Assembly (NCBI GenBank): GCA_903813345.2
Contig: CAIIXF020000009.1
Location: 62,001-126,000, forward strand
Source of the DNA: Owenia fusiformis
Taxonomy: Eukaryota; Annelida; Polychaeta; Sabellida; Oweniidae
Length of the DNA stretch: 64,000 bases
Direction of reading: 5' to 3'
Part shown: positions 13,112-28,200 of the stretch, piece after piece
How the letters are laid out: the number at the start of each line of letters is the position of its first letter
How positions within the stretch are numbered: position 1 is the stretch's first letter
Translations under genes and position numbers: made by a program
The notes under the pieces: model-generated
Database searches by the model: none
What the model saw: the letters and a program-made list of their open reading frames with translations, nothing else
Told to the model about the DNA's origin: nothing

Positions 13112-14926
13112 TGTTGTGTACTTTAGTTCTCCAACGTGACGATATATCAGTACAATACAATACAATGATGATTGAAAAGTGATGATATATCAGGATCCGT
13201 TTGTAATATATCCCATCAGGTTTTACTAACGACCATTTTTATTTAACATAGAATAGCCAGGTGATCCAAATCAGCCTTAACCAGACGTTTTGCAACATTT
13301 TATGAGGAGGAGGTGATTTCCCAAAGTTACTTGTAATTTATGCCATTTACTAAGCTAGGAAAACGCGTAATAATAACAAACGAAAATATCCATTGCTTAT
13401 TCATGCTCGGTCTAACTAGGCTATGTGCATGTTCTTGAAATAAGATCAGGACAAATAAGAATAATACTATTCAAGTAAAATAAATGTGATCCTCAGGAGT
13501 ATAGTGAATTCAAGACGTAACGTGAAGAACCATGGGAGCGTTTGGCCCCTTCTTCGTTGCATGGTAACTTTTTCAGGTTATGATGCTATTATATAAATCA
13601 TTTTTACATGGCAGTTGTTGAACATGAAGACTACTAAATCAATTTGATGGGGATCTCGGCTAACATCGAGGCAGTCTAGCTATACTTGTACAGAGTGTCC
13701 CCGAAGTAGTAGGACTGGAACTGGCAATAATCATATTCTAATTTTAACAATATGTACTTTCATGTTTTGGGACTTGGTGGCAAAATTTGAAAATATTATA
13801 AATAACTATTTGTTTCGATTGCCCTGGTAACATGATACAACAGTTTAGCAAGTTTCCATGACAATGATGCTACGCGGTTTGAATGGTGCTTGTTAATAAA
13901 AGGTAAGATTATGGCAACTGGCTACCATATTGATGTAAATGTTGTACCAACCTTTATTTTTTCACTGTCTTCAAATGACAAATGTCATCGGACAGAAACA
14001 AAAATGGCGGAAAGAACTGTTTTTCCTTTTTTGATTTGCTTTTGAGCTATTCATTGGACACATTTCCCGAAATTCAAATAATCCTCGGACTGACTCAGTG
14101 TTAGAATACTTATTTCCATGTGACTTATTTTAGTATCACCATTGCACTCATTTTGATCTCGCACGTGATAACCAATTAAAGTGCATTGATTGGAAGTCAA
14201 AAGAGAAGTAACTTCGTGCAAAATACAAAAGCCACCATGCTTTTTGTCCATTTTGCATCAGGTTCATGTTAACTATAGTTTATATCATATACAGGGGTAT
14301 TCAGATTAACATAAACCTATATATAAGGGGTATCCTCTTAATAGATTGGCGCGATAATGTCAACAACATTGACATCTTGGCTTACGATCATGCCATCTAT
14401 TACAGATTCCTCAAACAAGGCCAAAGCATTTCCTGCAATGTGAAAAATTGAATGGTTGTATAGTTTTTTATTGTTGTTATTGTTTTTTCAAGTTTTTAAA
14501 TTCATTATTCCAAATATACTTTTTTAATGTCATTTCTCCGTATATGGCTCTGTTGTATAAAACAATTTACTGTAGTCGTAATGTACTTATTTGTGACTAA
14601 AAATGTAAACTTTTGATTCCCAATTTCATGTCCCTTGTGGATGTTCATTTGCTTATAATTAAGGAGTTTTTTCATTCCATAAAAATGACTTAATAATATT
14701 TTAGTAATGAAATAATTTCTAATAATTTGAGTTATTATGTGCTTTGGTAAAATAGTTTTAAAAACGCCAAAGCTTTGCCAGCATTTCAGATAATAGAATT
14801 TCCTTCAATATTTTGGGAACAAACGCAATAATTTGAAACACATGCAATTTATTTTCAAAATCTATTGAATAATTTGTCTACAATATTATCATTGCATAAT
14901 TTATCTACAATATTATCATTATCAAT
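13112..14926. other. Upstream region of the sulfotransferase, no gene seen
   Basis: This stretch is upstream of the sulfotransferase start and downstream of the mosaic gene's last exon. No convincing exon or domain in either strand. The sulfotransferase promoter should lie at its left edge, but I cannot identify a TATA box with confidence. Confidence 0.5.
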
Positions 14927-15328
14927 CATCAAACTAAACTTGCATTTACGAATGCAATTTTCGACTGTCGGCTACCAGCATAACCTGTTCATTTCAATAA
15001 ATTAACCCGTGATTTTAAGTTGATTTAAAGAAAACCCATTAGTCGACGAACAATGACCATTGATCGCATGATTTTTATGTCACTTCAACGATCAATTATA
15101 ATAAAGCCGCTCGATTGAATTTGCGAACAGATCGTAGGCCATTGTCACTTGCTGCAGGCAGATAAACCCGTTATTCAAGTCAGCGATTTGGTTTGACATA
15201 GCTTGCAGCTACTATAATTCACGGCAGATACTATTCATATTTAAACGAGTTGGCCATCAAATTGCAATCAACACGGTAGCCGCTAGATGTAGTCGAAAGT
15301 TGCATTCGCGAATATAAGCTAAGTGATG
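14927..15328. mobile_element. Foldback / MITE-like element with about 58-bp inverted arms
   Basis: The left arm (14927-14985: catcaaactaaacttgcatt, then acgaatgcaattttcgact and ggctacc) pairs with the right arm at 15271-15328, which in reverse reads catcacttagcttatattcg, then cgaatgcaactttcgact and ggctacc. The interior has shorter palindromes and no coding signal. Confidence 0.6.
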
Positions 15329-15636
15329 AAATGCAATTTGAAATTATCATCTATAAAATTATTTTTTTACAGTCATGCATATTTATATCAACAAATATGA
15401 ATTTACATGAAGATCAATTATTCCAGAAAATTAATGTCTAACTCTTTAAAGTTCATAAATTTCATATACATATACTAATTCATAGTAATTCTTGGGGATA
15501 ATCAATTTTGCAGAATTGTTTTTCAATAATTTAATACCCAAATTGATATCAACAAAGTCTCATACCACTTAAATTGTATGCAGCGGTCGTCGATATATAA
15601 TTTATGACATCGACACAACGGGTCTACCTGTCATGA

Positions 15637-16202
15637 TTATTCAATATTCTTATGAATAGCAATGTCACATATCTTCCACGTGATGTTTGGTTTGACATTG
15701 AAGATTCCAACGCCAATCTTTCCACATGGGTTACACTTGCACTTGAATGTACAGGATGTAGCATCATCGGCGTAAACCTTACATTGTTGGAACTTTCCCT
15801 CCATGAGGTTGGTGGCAGCAGATTCAGCGGGATCAGGGCCATAAACTGCCACCTCCTCCTTCTTGGAACAATCCAATGTCCCTTTTACGATTACGAGAAA
15901 GTCGGTGTCAGAACCAAAGTCGATGCTGTCGTCCTCTAAGCTGAAATGTATGAAATCTGGGTTTTGTCCTTTGGTCGGTACTGCCATGCATGTATCGATT
16001 TGGTTGTCTACCAGTGCAATGATGCCATGCGTCGGGTATGCACCCTCGTTGTATATATCCATATCTGTGGAGCCCCCTTGGACATTGTCACCAAGCAGGT
16101 CAAACCTCATATCTGGCTTGTTGTCCCATGTCAGAGGATAGATACGGATAGAACTAGCCAAGAATCGTTTGTCAAAACGATTATACACTTTAGTATTAGA
16201 GT
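15637..16202 (-). CDS. Last exon of the mosaic gene: F5/8C C-terminal half plus cysteine-containing tail domain
   Basis: This exon follows TTTCAG and is entered in phase 1. It opens with DSNTKVYNRF...SSIRIYPLTW and closes the discoidin fold with RFDLLG, which is typical for F5/8C. The remaining ~145 residues hold paired cysteines (CTFKCKCNPCG) and end near WKICDIAI, like the last strand of a galactose-binding-like fold. I could not name that tail domain. The stop is at 15637-15639. Confidence 0.85.
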
Positions 16203-19200
16203 CTGAAATAAACGAACAGAATTAATGAGGATGCCTTCCAATTTTAAATTTGTCTTCTTGATTCAATATTCAACTTTACTACAGTCAAGAAACAACGACA
16301 TCACATCCTTCACGAGCGAAACTATGTAATGATAGATAATGTATTAAAAGCGATCTTATCCAGAATTTCATTTTGGAGTTACCAGCCTGTATATGATTAA
16401 ATATCAGTTACAGCATATTGTAAAAATATATACGATCACCAGTCGGAGTCATATTTCGGACTATTTTTGTATTTCACAATGACATTACTTGTGTTTCTTG
16501 TACAATGACAGCTTAACAAAAGTATATGATGGATATGAAGTATTTAAAAAGGACGACTATAAGGTGACTCCATTCTGAAAAATTAAAATGAATTCCCCGA
16601 TCCTGACTTTGTGATACTCTTCCATTTAAAGCAACACAGGGCCGTTAATTGATATGTGACGTCTTTTGCCAAGAGATATATATGATGTTGTTTCTGATCG
16701 TCCTATCTGTCATATCACATGTTGAATGTATCTAATTCCGTAAACTACTCGACACTAAAGATGTTAAAATTTGCATTGCATTGCTTTATTGGGACTTGTT
16801 GTGTTAGGGATAAACAATGAGTCTTGGGTATTAGGTAGAAGAAATAATGGCCAAGGGGCGAAGTCTTTGATGCCACACTGGTTTTGGCTAGCTAATGCCA
16901 AGTGTACATTATTTTAGAAACAATTGAAAAATAATACACTGCCCTTTGTTATTACTGGATATTCTTAAAAGTAAAAAATAGTTCATTCTATTGTGTTGCT
17001 ACTCAAGTGTGGTTTAATAAATAGGCTATATGCTAGTATTTGTGAGCGGCACCCTCTTATAGCTTGACAGTATTGTACATTACTTGGATGAGTGGCTGCT
17101 TAAAATTGTCTTCTTTCCAGTTTTCACAAAATAACTGAAAACGATTTTTAGAAATGTAATGAAATACATGTCGAAATATCGGCAAAGCTTGATCATTGTT
17201 TTTTTTTATCAAAAATACAAGAAGCTGTAGCGACCCGAGGTTGGGTAGTCATTTTTTACTCTTGAATAAAATGCCAACCTTTCCCCCAGTGTCGCTACTT
17301 CCCTTCCGCTCCAGAGCGCGAAAAGTTCCGCTGCAGGGTCAGGTTAATAGCTGCTTGAGCTATATAGCTTTTGTATTCAGTACATTTGTTTTGCCAGGGT
17401 ATTTTAACATTTTATGCTGTAAGGGTTGATCTCTCGCGAGAGACGGCGAGAAGAGAGTTGGCGCCATATTTTTTTTACTCACGAGGCAGTTTTGATTTAA
17501 ATATTGGATATTTTGATTACCTTCGACACTTGATCAGGCCTGATCGATTGTTATGGCAGCCAGAGGGATGAAGAGAGACGGGTGGCTGCAAAACCGAGGC
17601 TGTATTTTTATATTTGAACTCCACTGCAGTGCTGAACATATTGTGAATTTATTTCGTCTTTGACAGTCATCTGAGTTTGATTGGGTTTAATTTGGTTATT
17701 TGGAACATTTATTTTTTGGTTGATTTTCTTTGATAGAATAATGTAATTGTTGGCTGGTAAATCTGATCTGATTTTGATATGCTCAGCGCGCAGGGGAGAT
17801 TTTACACAGCGCCACCTTTTGACACTCGCCCTCGAAGGTTGACATTTATGTTGTTTAATCAATTATTCCCAAATGATTTTAGTTTCCGCCGTATTTAAAG
17901 ATGTCGCGTCGATTTATCTGTCCTCCGCGCTAAGAATTCTGGGATAGCTACATTCAAAATGTACGCGAAATACACAAGCAAACAGGTTCAATTGGAACTT
18001 ATTAAGCGGGGTTTGGATGCCTCCGGAAGGAAAAGCGTGATGTTGGATAGGTAGTTCTGTTATCAAACATTCATATACTTTTGGAAAGCCGATCGCCGAT
18101 TTTTCAGGTTATTTGCTGTCTGTAAATGTAGGTCAGTTGACATCGATGGGATGTCGAGCGTCGAGAGGCTGCTAGAGTTTTCCTTTTCTACAAAGGAAAG
18201 CAGAACCTAGCAGCCATCGACGTGCCTCCATACTTCCGCCAACAGATCAATACCAACACTAGGTTGTATCATCCTTCTAAGTTCATACAACCATCAACTA
18301 GAACGGATGCATACAAATTTAGCTATTTCCCTAGGACAATAGCTAAATGGAACACTCTACCTGGTGACATCTTAGACTGTGACAGTCTAAGTAGTTTTAA
18401 ATCATCATACTATGCCTATGTCAATAACTGCAATTAAATAGGTGTGTTTTTAATATAGATCTATGTTTTAATGTAAAGGGTCCCCAGTGCACAGCAACAA
18501 GCCTGCACTACTGGTAAAGAGGGGTGATGTCAACGCGGTAGCCTGACAGTCTCCCCAGGTAAAATGAGTTGTAAACCATAGATCTGTTTTTGAATGTTAA
18601 GGTTTTGAGTTGTATTCTATTCAAGTTCTATCACTGTTAAACTGTGTATCTGCTTTATATGGGCTTATTAGCCTTTTGCAGATTATTGACATAGACATTC
18701 AGCTGTTTCACCGAAAAGGCCTACAGTTTCATCCTCAATTTATAAAATTATTCGGCGCTAAATACACCCTCTATTTCGGTTTTATGTGTAATTATCTTTA
18801 TTCCCGTCAATAAAGGATATCTTACAGCTTAATATTTTGGATTTTTGAAGTTTTATCAACTTACCGTGCTGAGTATTTGCTACTTACAAACTGTAGTACA
18901 TTTACACCTGACCTGATCAATACATACAGCTGTACAGCTGGGTTTACAACTACAATTCTTTTGTTCTGAGATTTTAGGCTTGTTAATAGGACAATATCCC
19001 CTTAGTTACCATAAGGAAAAATGCATTATTCAAATTACAGTGCATCATATGTGTTGTTTTTTGTAGGTGAGCTGCCTGGTTATCATTAATTTGCTGTTTC
19101 ATTGTTGCCTCATCCATCCTACATGTACTGTATCCTACATTTGGGGTTTTGAAGTTGTTGGTAACCACTGGGACACCTCAACTACCTATTGTAGACATCA

Positions 19201-22200
19201 AGGGCCAGCTAATTTCATGGTTAAGGGTCATCCCCAATGAGCCGATGATTCACAATATTCCTTATGGCATTTTTACACAGTGCTTAGAAAGAGGTAACAT
19301 CCTTTTCATAGTATTCTTACTTTGCAAATCTATACTTTCAGACTATATCAGCATGATAATCAGGTCTTCAAAAGATTTGGTGTAAGTAATGTTGAAGATG
19401 AGGTGTTTGGTGGTATTGATGATTGGCCTACCACTAATTTCAAGACTCTTACTGTTGAGCACCAGTGTTTAGTGCCCAAAATATCAGATCATACAATTAC
19501 TAATTATTTCATCGAGAGAATATCTATGGACAATCAAATGTCAGGAGATATTGAAGCCTTGAAAAAGGGAAGGGCAATGATGAACGGGCTTAAAGTAAAC
19601 GCCCTCAGCATTAATCTAGAGAATGAAGATGTCTTATTCTTGACGGGGTTTACAGCTGCTTCAATGAAAAAAAGGTACATAATATAATCAAGTTGTTGCA
19701 CAAATGTTGATGTTAATGATGTTTAATTCTTTTATTTTGTTGTTGTTTTAGGTGACTTGACAAACTTCTGTACTTGCTCATATTTGATCCAAGTAGAACA
19801 AGCCATATTCTGTAATTGTGCCAAGTAGTGATGATCAGATACAGATCTGTAATAAGCCTATAAGTAATTCACAGGTAAATATCTTACACTTTATATATCT
19901 CTTTCAATTATCTGTAATATAAATATTGCAGGTAACTTACAACTTCAAGATAAGTTTGAGTAGGAAAGGTGAAGGCATTCTGCAAAGTCACTGTGAATGC
20001 CCTGCTGGTGTAGGACCAAATGGCACTTGCAAACACATTGCAGCAGTGCTACTTATGCTGGTCCATTTTGTGGAGCATGGAGAGAGATTGATGGCTAGTT
20101 CTTGCACACAAAATCTTCAAACATTTCATCATCCATCTAAGCCATTTACAGGTACTTACATAATGTGAACTATTGTTTGTATTAAACTTTGATGATTTTA
20201 TTTTTTCAGCTATTTTGTTGATGGTTCTTATTTGGGTTGTACTAACAGTTGGTGACCTTCGCCAGAGACTTGATTTTACAACCTGTCATTTCTATTTGGA
20301 ACGGGGTTGTTTCTGATTTTTATTGTAAATTTAAGTTAATAAAACACATTGTACTTTATTTTAAACAATTTACTAAAAATCCTTGTTTTGTTCAGTGCAC
20401 TGTTAGGCCATAGAAACAAGTCCAAGCATATTTGACAACTCTTCCAGACAACTCATCCCCCATAGAGGCAACTTGTCCAGTTAACTCATTCCACTTATAG
20501 ACAACTCACCCAGTTAACTCTTCCCCTATACAGGGTGGGCCAAAAAAATTGGAACATATTTTCCATCCATTGTAACTTTTTTGTCATTCATGTATTATCT
20601 TCAATACTTTAGGAAATTAAAAAAACAATTTATTGTCAACCTCTTGTCTAAATATGAATTTACTAGCTCAATATTTAATTACTCAACGAAGGGTTTTTCC
20701 GAACATGTCCTCCACCCACCTGAACAATCAGGCTGTACTGTATTTGACGGTCATACAGGTGCCCCTTTCTAAAAAAGCTAGGGTCAGTTAATTGAGCTAT
20801 ATTATCCAAGTGAGACATGTCTAGCTTCTCCTAGAGTTAACTACATATGTCTACATTGATGGAAATTGTGTTGAGACCATTTGAAGGGTACATATTGTAT
20901 GGTATGACGGATACTGTAATACAGCAGTGATGTCTCAAGCAGAGAAAATTTGGAAATTTTTCATGACACACACAATATACTAATCATCACCATGACAAGC
21001 CAAAAATAATTATACATACATATTTTTATCTTTATAATTTTCTCAAATAATCATTTTACCATTATCTGAATTTTTGTGGATTGAACTGCAATAATAAAGA
21101 AAATTGAATAAAAATAAAAATGTTTCAATTTTTATTGGCCCACCCTGTAAACTTGTCATAACAAAAAATAACTGAGCAGACTTGAGCAAGTCTCTGAGTC
21201 TATATCTTGGGACAACAGTCACTTTTCTTTTATGGTTACTTTAACTTACTTTGTGTGAGATTGTCCAGCATAAAATGAATTACTGGTTATATTGTTATTA
21301 CCTTTTCATAGTGGTGATCAAAGTTTATTACTTCTTGGACTTTCTGGTCAGGCACAAAAGGGTGGATCTTACAGAAATTAGGGAGATTGCTCTCAAAATA
21401 TTCTAAATGATACCCATATTATGGTATTTAAACTGAGTTCTTATCAAAATTACATGGAGTATTCCTATCCTTTATCCAGTTAGTACCTCATGGGGTATCA
21501 TTTGAAAATACTGGTTTGAGCACTTTTCGGCAGAGGTACTTTAAAGATGGTATAAGGGGAAAGTCCCAGGATCTGATCTAAACAACAACATTATGATTAC
21601 CTTCATAACTCTATTCAATTTATTTATGATTACATTCATAAATCCATTCAAATCATTTACAATAAATATAACATAATCAAACATTTTCATTCCAAGACAT
21701 TTACATCACAAAGATGTTTACAATTTCTCTGACTACTTTTGTAAGGATCTCCAGTGAAAGCCCAGGACTTGAATATGGGAAAAACAAAGAGAAAAGTAAC
21801 TGATGATCCAAGGCCAACAAAGTACAGAAATATGGTGGGATACAATGACTATGTCAGAAATGCTGTCATCAACCATTGCTCCAATGAAAATCATGATATC
21901 ACTATGAGATTCATGTACCCAAAGGCACCTGTACAATATATCAACAATGACCATGATTATCTTAAACTACCTGTCTTAGAACAATGGGTTGAAAATGGTT
22001 TGAAGGTAAGGGGCTGTCTCATAAGTTTTCAACCTAAGTCTACACTAAGTTGTGTTCATTTACTCTTAACCACCCACCTATTCTGTCTTAACAAAACATT
22101 AGATATTTATCTTATCCCACCCTACCATATCGTATCCCACCGTACCATATCGTATCCCACCGTACCATATCGTATCCCACCGTACCATATCGAATCCCAC

Positions 22201-25200
22201 CGTACCATATCTTATCCCACCGTACCATATCGTATCCCACTGTACCATATCGTATCCCACCGTACCATATCTTATCCCACCATACCATATCGTATCCCAC
22301 CGTACCATATCGTATCCCACCGTACCATACTGTATCGCACCGTACCATTCCAGTCTGATCAGGGTGGTTTCCTCCGAGCGCTTCTGCTTCCCTCCCACCT
22401 CCCTCTCTATCTCCCACTTGCCTATACACTGTTATTGCCTATGCCTGTAGGAACAAGCCTATTATGCCCCAGAGGTGATTGGCTTCATGGTTGAAATAAA
22501 TAAAAAAAAACTATTCTGTTGACAGGTGACTGATGATGACATAACAAGAATTGAGCTGACTACAAGGTCCCAGTCACAAAGTAAAATATGGCATGATCAA
22601 AGAAAATGGAGAATTACTGCCTCTAGATTTGGTGAGATTTGTCACATGACATTGCGAAGGGACAAAGATAAATTATGTTACTCTATAACCCATCCCAATG
22701 GTAAATTACATGCTATGCCAGCAATAGCTCATGGCAGAAAGTACGAAGAGTCTGCCAGGAAATTATTCGAAGAGAAGTCTGGTAAGGTTGTAGAAGCCTG
22801 TGGGCTAGTTATTTGCGAGGAAAGACCATACCTTGCTGCCAGTTGCGATGGATTTATAGGAGAGAATTCAGTTCTCGAAATCAAATGCCCATTCACTGGT
22901 AGGAATGACAGCATTGGGGTAACTTCTGCCTTTCCATTTTTGGAGGAGAAAGATGGAAGTGTGAAACTCAAATTGTCTTCAAATTATTATTGCCAAGTTC
23001 AAGGGCAACTTTATGTCACCAAAAGGCAAACTTGTTACTTTGTCGTATACACTCATAGGGATTTACTCATTGATGTTATCAATTATGACAAGGTGTTTGT
23101 TGATCAAAGCCTACTCCCAAAGCTTGACACTTTTTACAAAGTGTCTTTCCGTAAACATATAAGTACACTTTTATAGACCTAAATACATGTACCAAGCTGA
23201 GCATTAAAGTACCATAATCAATTAATCTAGCCCAGATGCAGTGATGTAAGACTGTAAGTCATAATGATAAATGTTCTTGAAACCACTCATCGAAAATCAG
23301 GTTCTAAACAGTAATTCAGAAAATCATCCTTGAAATATTAAAGATACACTGGCTGCCAAAACACATTTTGGAGCAAACAAGTGAACCTCAGGCACAAATG
23401 CACTCAATCTAAAGAATGATGTTACCTCTTCCCACAGCCACCTTGATATTGTGTACACAAGCACAGATAAGTGGTTCAAAAGAATGAAAAGAAAAACTAA
23501 ATCAGGGCCCCTGAATTTTACTTTTCTATTTTCATTCAGTTGAATCACTTATCACATGCTTGTGTGCAAAAGTACAAGGTGTCATTGGGAATAGGTAACA
23601 TCATTCTATAGATTGAGTGCATTTGTGCCTGAGGTTCACTTGTTAGCTCCAAAATATGTTTTGGAAGCTAGTGTATCTTTAATGAACCTACTGTAGGGAA
23701 ATTGAAGTAATTTCTTTATGATGTGCTACAAATTGAAGTGATACTCCCAATTTTCAAAAACCATCTCTCAAGGGTCCTCATGTTCCCTTATTACAGCCAT
23801 GCACTGGATCGAATGATTATGGTTGTTGTTTATGAAAAATGTTAGACTAAGTACAGAGTGAGCAAAAAACAGAGCATTAGAAAGTGCAAATAAACTTTGC
23901 TAATTGTTAAACAGAGTAAATGTAAATGTTGAAAAATTGCGTAAAAAATCTCACAAGAGCTACATGTACACCAAATCTTGTATCTGAAATAGTAATTACA
24001 AAATCTACGTTAGACATGTCATCCCACATGTCATATTCCATTTAATACTCTTAGAGAAGTCTCAATATAAATATGGTATTGGGTTCTTGAATTGTTCTCT
24101 AAAGATCCATGAAGCACTAACAAAAGTTTATGTAGTGATAAGATCTGAATAATGCTAGAATTTCACACAAAGCTTTTACCATCTAGGATCTGTTTTTTGA
24201 TTCACCCTGTACAATTACTATTATGCTGTATGGACACATATATCAGATATTCAATAATTATCAACTGTAAATTCACATGGTATTGGAAGTTAAACTTTTA
24301 ACTTGATTACTAACTTTAGCGAGTCTAACTACATCATGCGAGCCTATTCACAATAGACTCGCGAAAGTTGGTAATCAGGTAGCAAACAGTTGTTAGTTTG
24401 CTACCCATGTCACGGGATTTGCCTTTTAATCTAAATTTTATTATTTTAAATGTCTTTCCAAGGCCTATTATCCTTTCCACATGGATTCTTTTTGATGCCA
24501 AACGTCTGTCATCTATTACAGTTTTAGCATCCAAGATGCACCGGGTGTCTGGAAATGCCACTCCAAAACTCTCAGGCATGTTACTTCTCACTGTTTCCTT
24601 TGAGGGCCAAATATCCAGTTCTGATAGCTGATAATACAAAAAGTTCAACCAAGTGATAAATATACGGTTCACTGTTGTCCTGGGTAATCCAAATAAAATT
24701 CCCAAAAGTTCATCATCTATCCCTTGTCTAAGTTTCACTAAAGTAACGAGTAACTGATCAATGACTGCAACTGAGGAAAAAGAAGGTGTGAGTTCAAATT
24801 TTGCTGGTCCAAGGCACTGATAGAATAACATATAATGCTTGCTGTTTGAAAATGAGGTAAAATATTTCACTCTGTTGGGTTTGTTTTTAATAGTGTCAAA
24901 TCTTAAAGGGAGTTCACTGTCACTGTCTTTGCTGCTCTTGTCGCTACTCTTTGTACTAACTTGCACAGATTTGTCACTATGAGTTTTACTCTGCGGCTGC
25001 GATAATGTTGGTGGGGTGAGTGTCTCTACAACTACTTCATTGTCAACTTCATTTGTGTCTGATATAACATGTACAACTACTTCATTATTACTAGATGATG
25101 GAATGGGTATGTTTGACGTTATAGGATCAATTGGTGCACTTGGCTGTGGATTACTATTTTTTGTCTTTCTTGGTTTGCTGTTTGTTGTAATGCGTTCGGG

Positions 25201-28200
25201 CAGATTCAGGGATGGGACAACCCCCCTTTTTAACCTCCTCCTACGGCTCCCTGCAATAACACAAAAAATTGTATGAGTATTTGTTTAAAAATGAAGGAAA
25301 ACACAAGATTCCTTTCAAAGGAGTTCTCAATATGAGAATGAAATACAGTTGAATATCATTCTCATATTGCCACCCCTTATCTTGGCTTGCAAAGTGTGCA
25401 TGTGTACAGTGTACATTTACTGTACATGTACAGTAAATTACTGCAATGTACAAGTACAGCATACATTGTACTACCAGGTACAGTATGTACACTCTGCAGT
25501 TTCACTTTGCATAGCATTCAGTGGTGTTCATAAATATTGTAACATTCAGCCTAATTATGGTAGTGTGGATGTTGTTTAATAGACTGTGTCACTGTGGGTC
25601 TCAGGGTATACGTTAAATATACACGTGGGAAATCTGTACATAACAACTTATATACAATTAAATACAATAACAGTTATATTGTGGCGTTTTAGCCCGTCAA
25701 AATAATACATGAAAATCGATGTATTTGCTTTACTTCAGTTACTGAGGCACTAAGGTTAAAGTCCTTTATATGCGATGATAGTTTTCAAAGCACTAATATC
25801 AGAGTCCTCTATACGAAAATACTTGTACTCTCAATTGTCTCTTGAGCTCTGGACTTGTTCAATTCAGCTAGGTATAAATCTGGGAATAACAGTCTCTCAT
25901 TACAGCTTCAGTGATTATGCCTTGGAATAACAGTCTCTCATTACAGCTTCAGTGATTATGCCTTGGAATAACAGTCTCTCAATGAAGGCAAATCTCAAGC
26001 TGGCCTGAAATAAAATAACTAAGTCTGGAATCAACTTAGTTCCTCAATATGTGGAATCTGCCTAAGATTCCCAGTAGCTCCTAAATCGATGAAGATCCTC
26101 TAAGTTCCTCAATATGTGGAATCTGCCTAAGATTCCCAGTAGCTCCTAAATCGATGAAGATCCTCTAAGTTCTTCAATATGTGGAATCTGCCTAAGATTC
26201 CCAGTAGCTCCTAAATCGATGAAGATCCTCTAAGTTCTTCAATATGTGGAATCTGCCTAAGATTCCCAGTAGCTCCTAAATCGATGAAGATCCTCTAAGT
26301 TCTTCAATATGTGGAATCTGCCTAAGATTCCCAGTAGCTCCTAAATCGATGAAGATCCTCTAAGTTCTTCAATATGTGGAATCTGCCTAAGATTCCCAGT
26401 AGTTCCTAAATAAACTAAGTGTCTCGTACTTAGTTTCCATTAAGTCATCCAGGTTGAGTGAAAATATTCTAAGTTCCTCAACAGCTCCTCCAAATGAGCT
26501 AAGTTTCTGGTACTTATTCTCACTTCAGTCAGGCTGGAATATTATATAATCTATGTCGGGAAATGACAGAGTTTCTCAATCCGGCAAAGTTCCTCAATCA
26601 GGCTGGAATATTATGAACTTTGTCTGGAAATGGCAAAGTTCCTCAGTCCAGCAGTATTTCTTCTGTCAGGCTGGAATATTGTATAAACTATGTCAGGAAA
26701 TGACAGAGTTTCTCAATCCGGCAAAGTTCCTCAATCAGGCTGGAATATTATGAACTTTGTCTGGAAATGGCAAAGTTCCTCAGTCCAGCAGTATTTCTTC
26801 AGTCAGGCTGGAATATTGTATAAACTATGTCAGGAAATGACAGAGTTTCTCAATCCGGCAAAGTTCCTCAATCAGGCTGGAATATTGTATAAACTATGTC
26901 GGGAAAATGACAGAGTTTCTCAGTCCAGCTGTATTTCCTCAATCAAGCTGGAATATTCCTCAATCCAGCAGAGTCCTTCAAACAGGCTGGAGTGGTATCA
27001 ACTATGTCGGGAAATGACAGAGTTTCTCAGTCCAGCTGTATTTCTTCAGTCAGGCTGGAATATTATGAACTTTGTCTGGAAATGGCAAAGTTCCTCAGTC
27101 CAGCAGTATTTCCTCAATCAAGCTGGAATATTCCTCAATCCAGCAGAGTCCTTCAAACAGGCTGGAGTGGTATCAACTATGTCGGGAAATGACAGAGTTT
27201 CTCAGTCCAGCTGTATTTCTTCAGTCAGGCTGGAATATTATGAACTTTGTCTGGAAATGGCAAAGTTCCTCAGTCCAGCAGTATTTCCTCAATCAAGCTG
27301 GAATATTCCTCAATCCAGCAGAGTCCTTCAAACAGGCTGGAGTTGTATCAACTATGTCGGGAAATGACAGAGTTTCTCAGTCCAGCTGTATTACTTCAGT
27401 CAGGCTGGAATATTGTATAAACTATGTCGGGAAATGACAGAGTTTCTCAATCCGGCAAAGTTCCTCAATCAGGCTGGAATATTATGAACTTTGTCTGGAA
27501 ATGGCAAAGTTCCTCAAACCAGCAGTATTTCTTCCGTCAGGCTGGAATATTGTATAAACTATGTCGGGAAATGACAAAGTTTCTCAATCCAGCAAAGTTC
27601 CTCAATCAGGCTGGTATATTATGAACTTTGTCTGGAAATGGCAAAGTTCCTCAAACCAGCAGTATTTCTTCCGTCAGGCTGGAATATTGTATAAACTATG
27701 TCGGGAAATGACAAAGTTTCTCAATCCAGCAAAGTTCCTCAATCAGGCTGGTATATTATGAACTTCGTCTGGAAATGGCAAAGTTCCTCAAACCAGCAGT
27801 ATTTCTTCCGTCAGGCTGGAATATTGTATAAACTATGTCGGGAAATGACAAAGTTTCTCAATCCAGCAAAGTTCCTCAATCAGGCTGGTATATTATGAAC
27901 TTTGTCTGGAAATGGCAAAGTTCCTCAAACCAGCAGTATTACTTCCGTCAACAAATTGATGAAAAATAATCGATCTAAAAAAATGGCTAAGTTTCTCAAG
28001 TTAGCTAAATTATGAAAAGAATAATGTAAGTTTCTCAATCTCAAAAATGGCAAAGTTTCTCAAGTTAACAATAGAAAAACATTAAGTCTCTTGATCTCGA
28101 AATTGGCAAAGTTTCTCAAGTTAACAATAGAAAAACAAGTTACTTAATAACACCTGAAAATACAAGTTTCTGGCACTCCTTCTCAATCAGGCTGGAATAA

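Noticed and set aside
19149-19385. Possible exon LISWLRVIPNEPMIHN in the YqaJ gene
   Set aside because: Its phase does not fit either neighbour, while the SAP exon joins perfectly to 19342. I left it out of the model.
22099-22429. Repetitive minus-strand frames rich in WYGGIRYGTVGYD-like units
   Set aside because: Product of the 20-bp minisatellite, located in an intron of a gene on the other strand.
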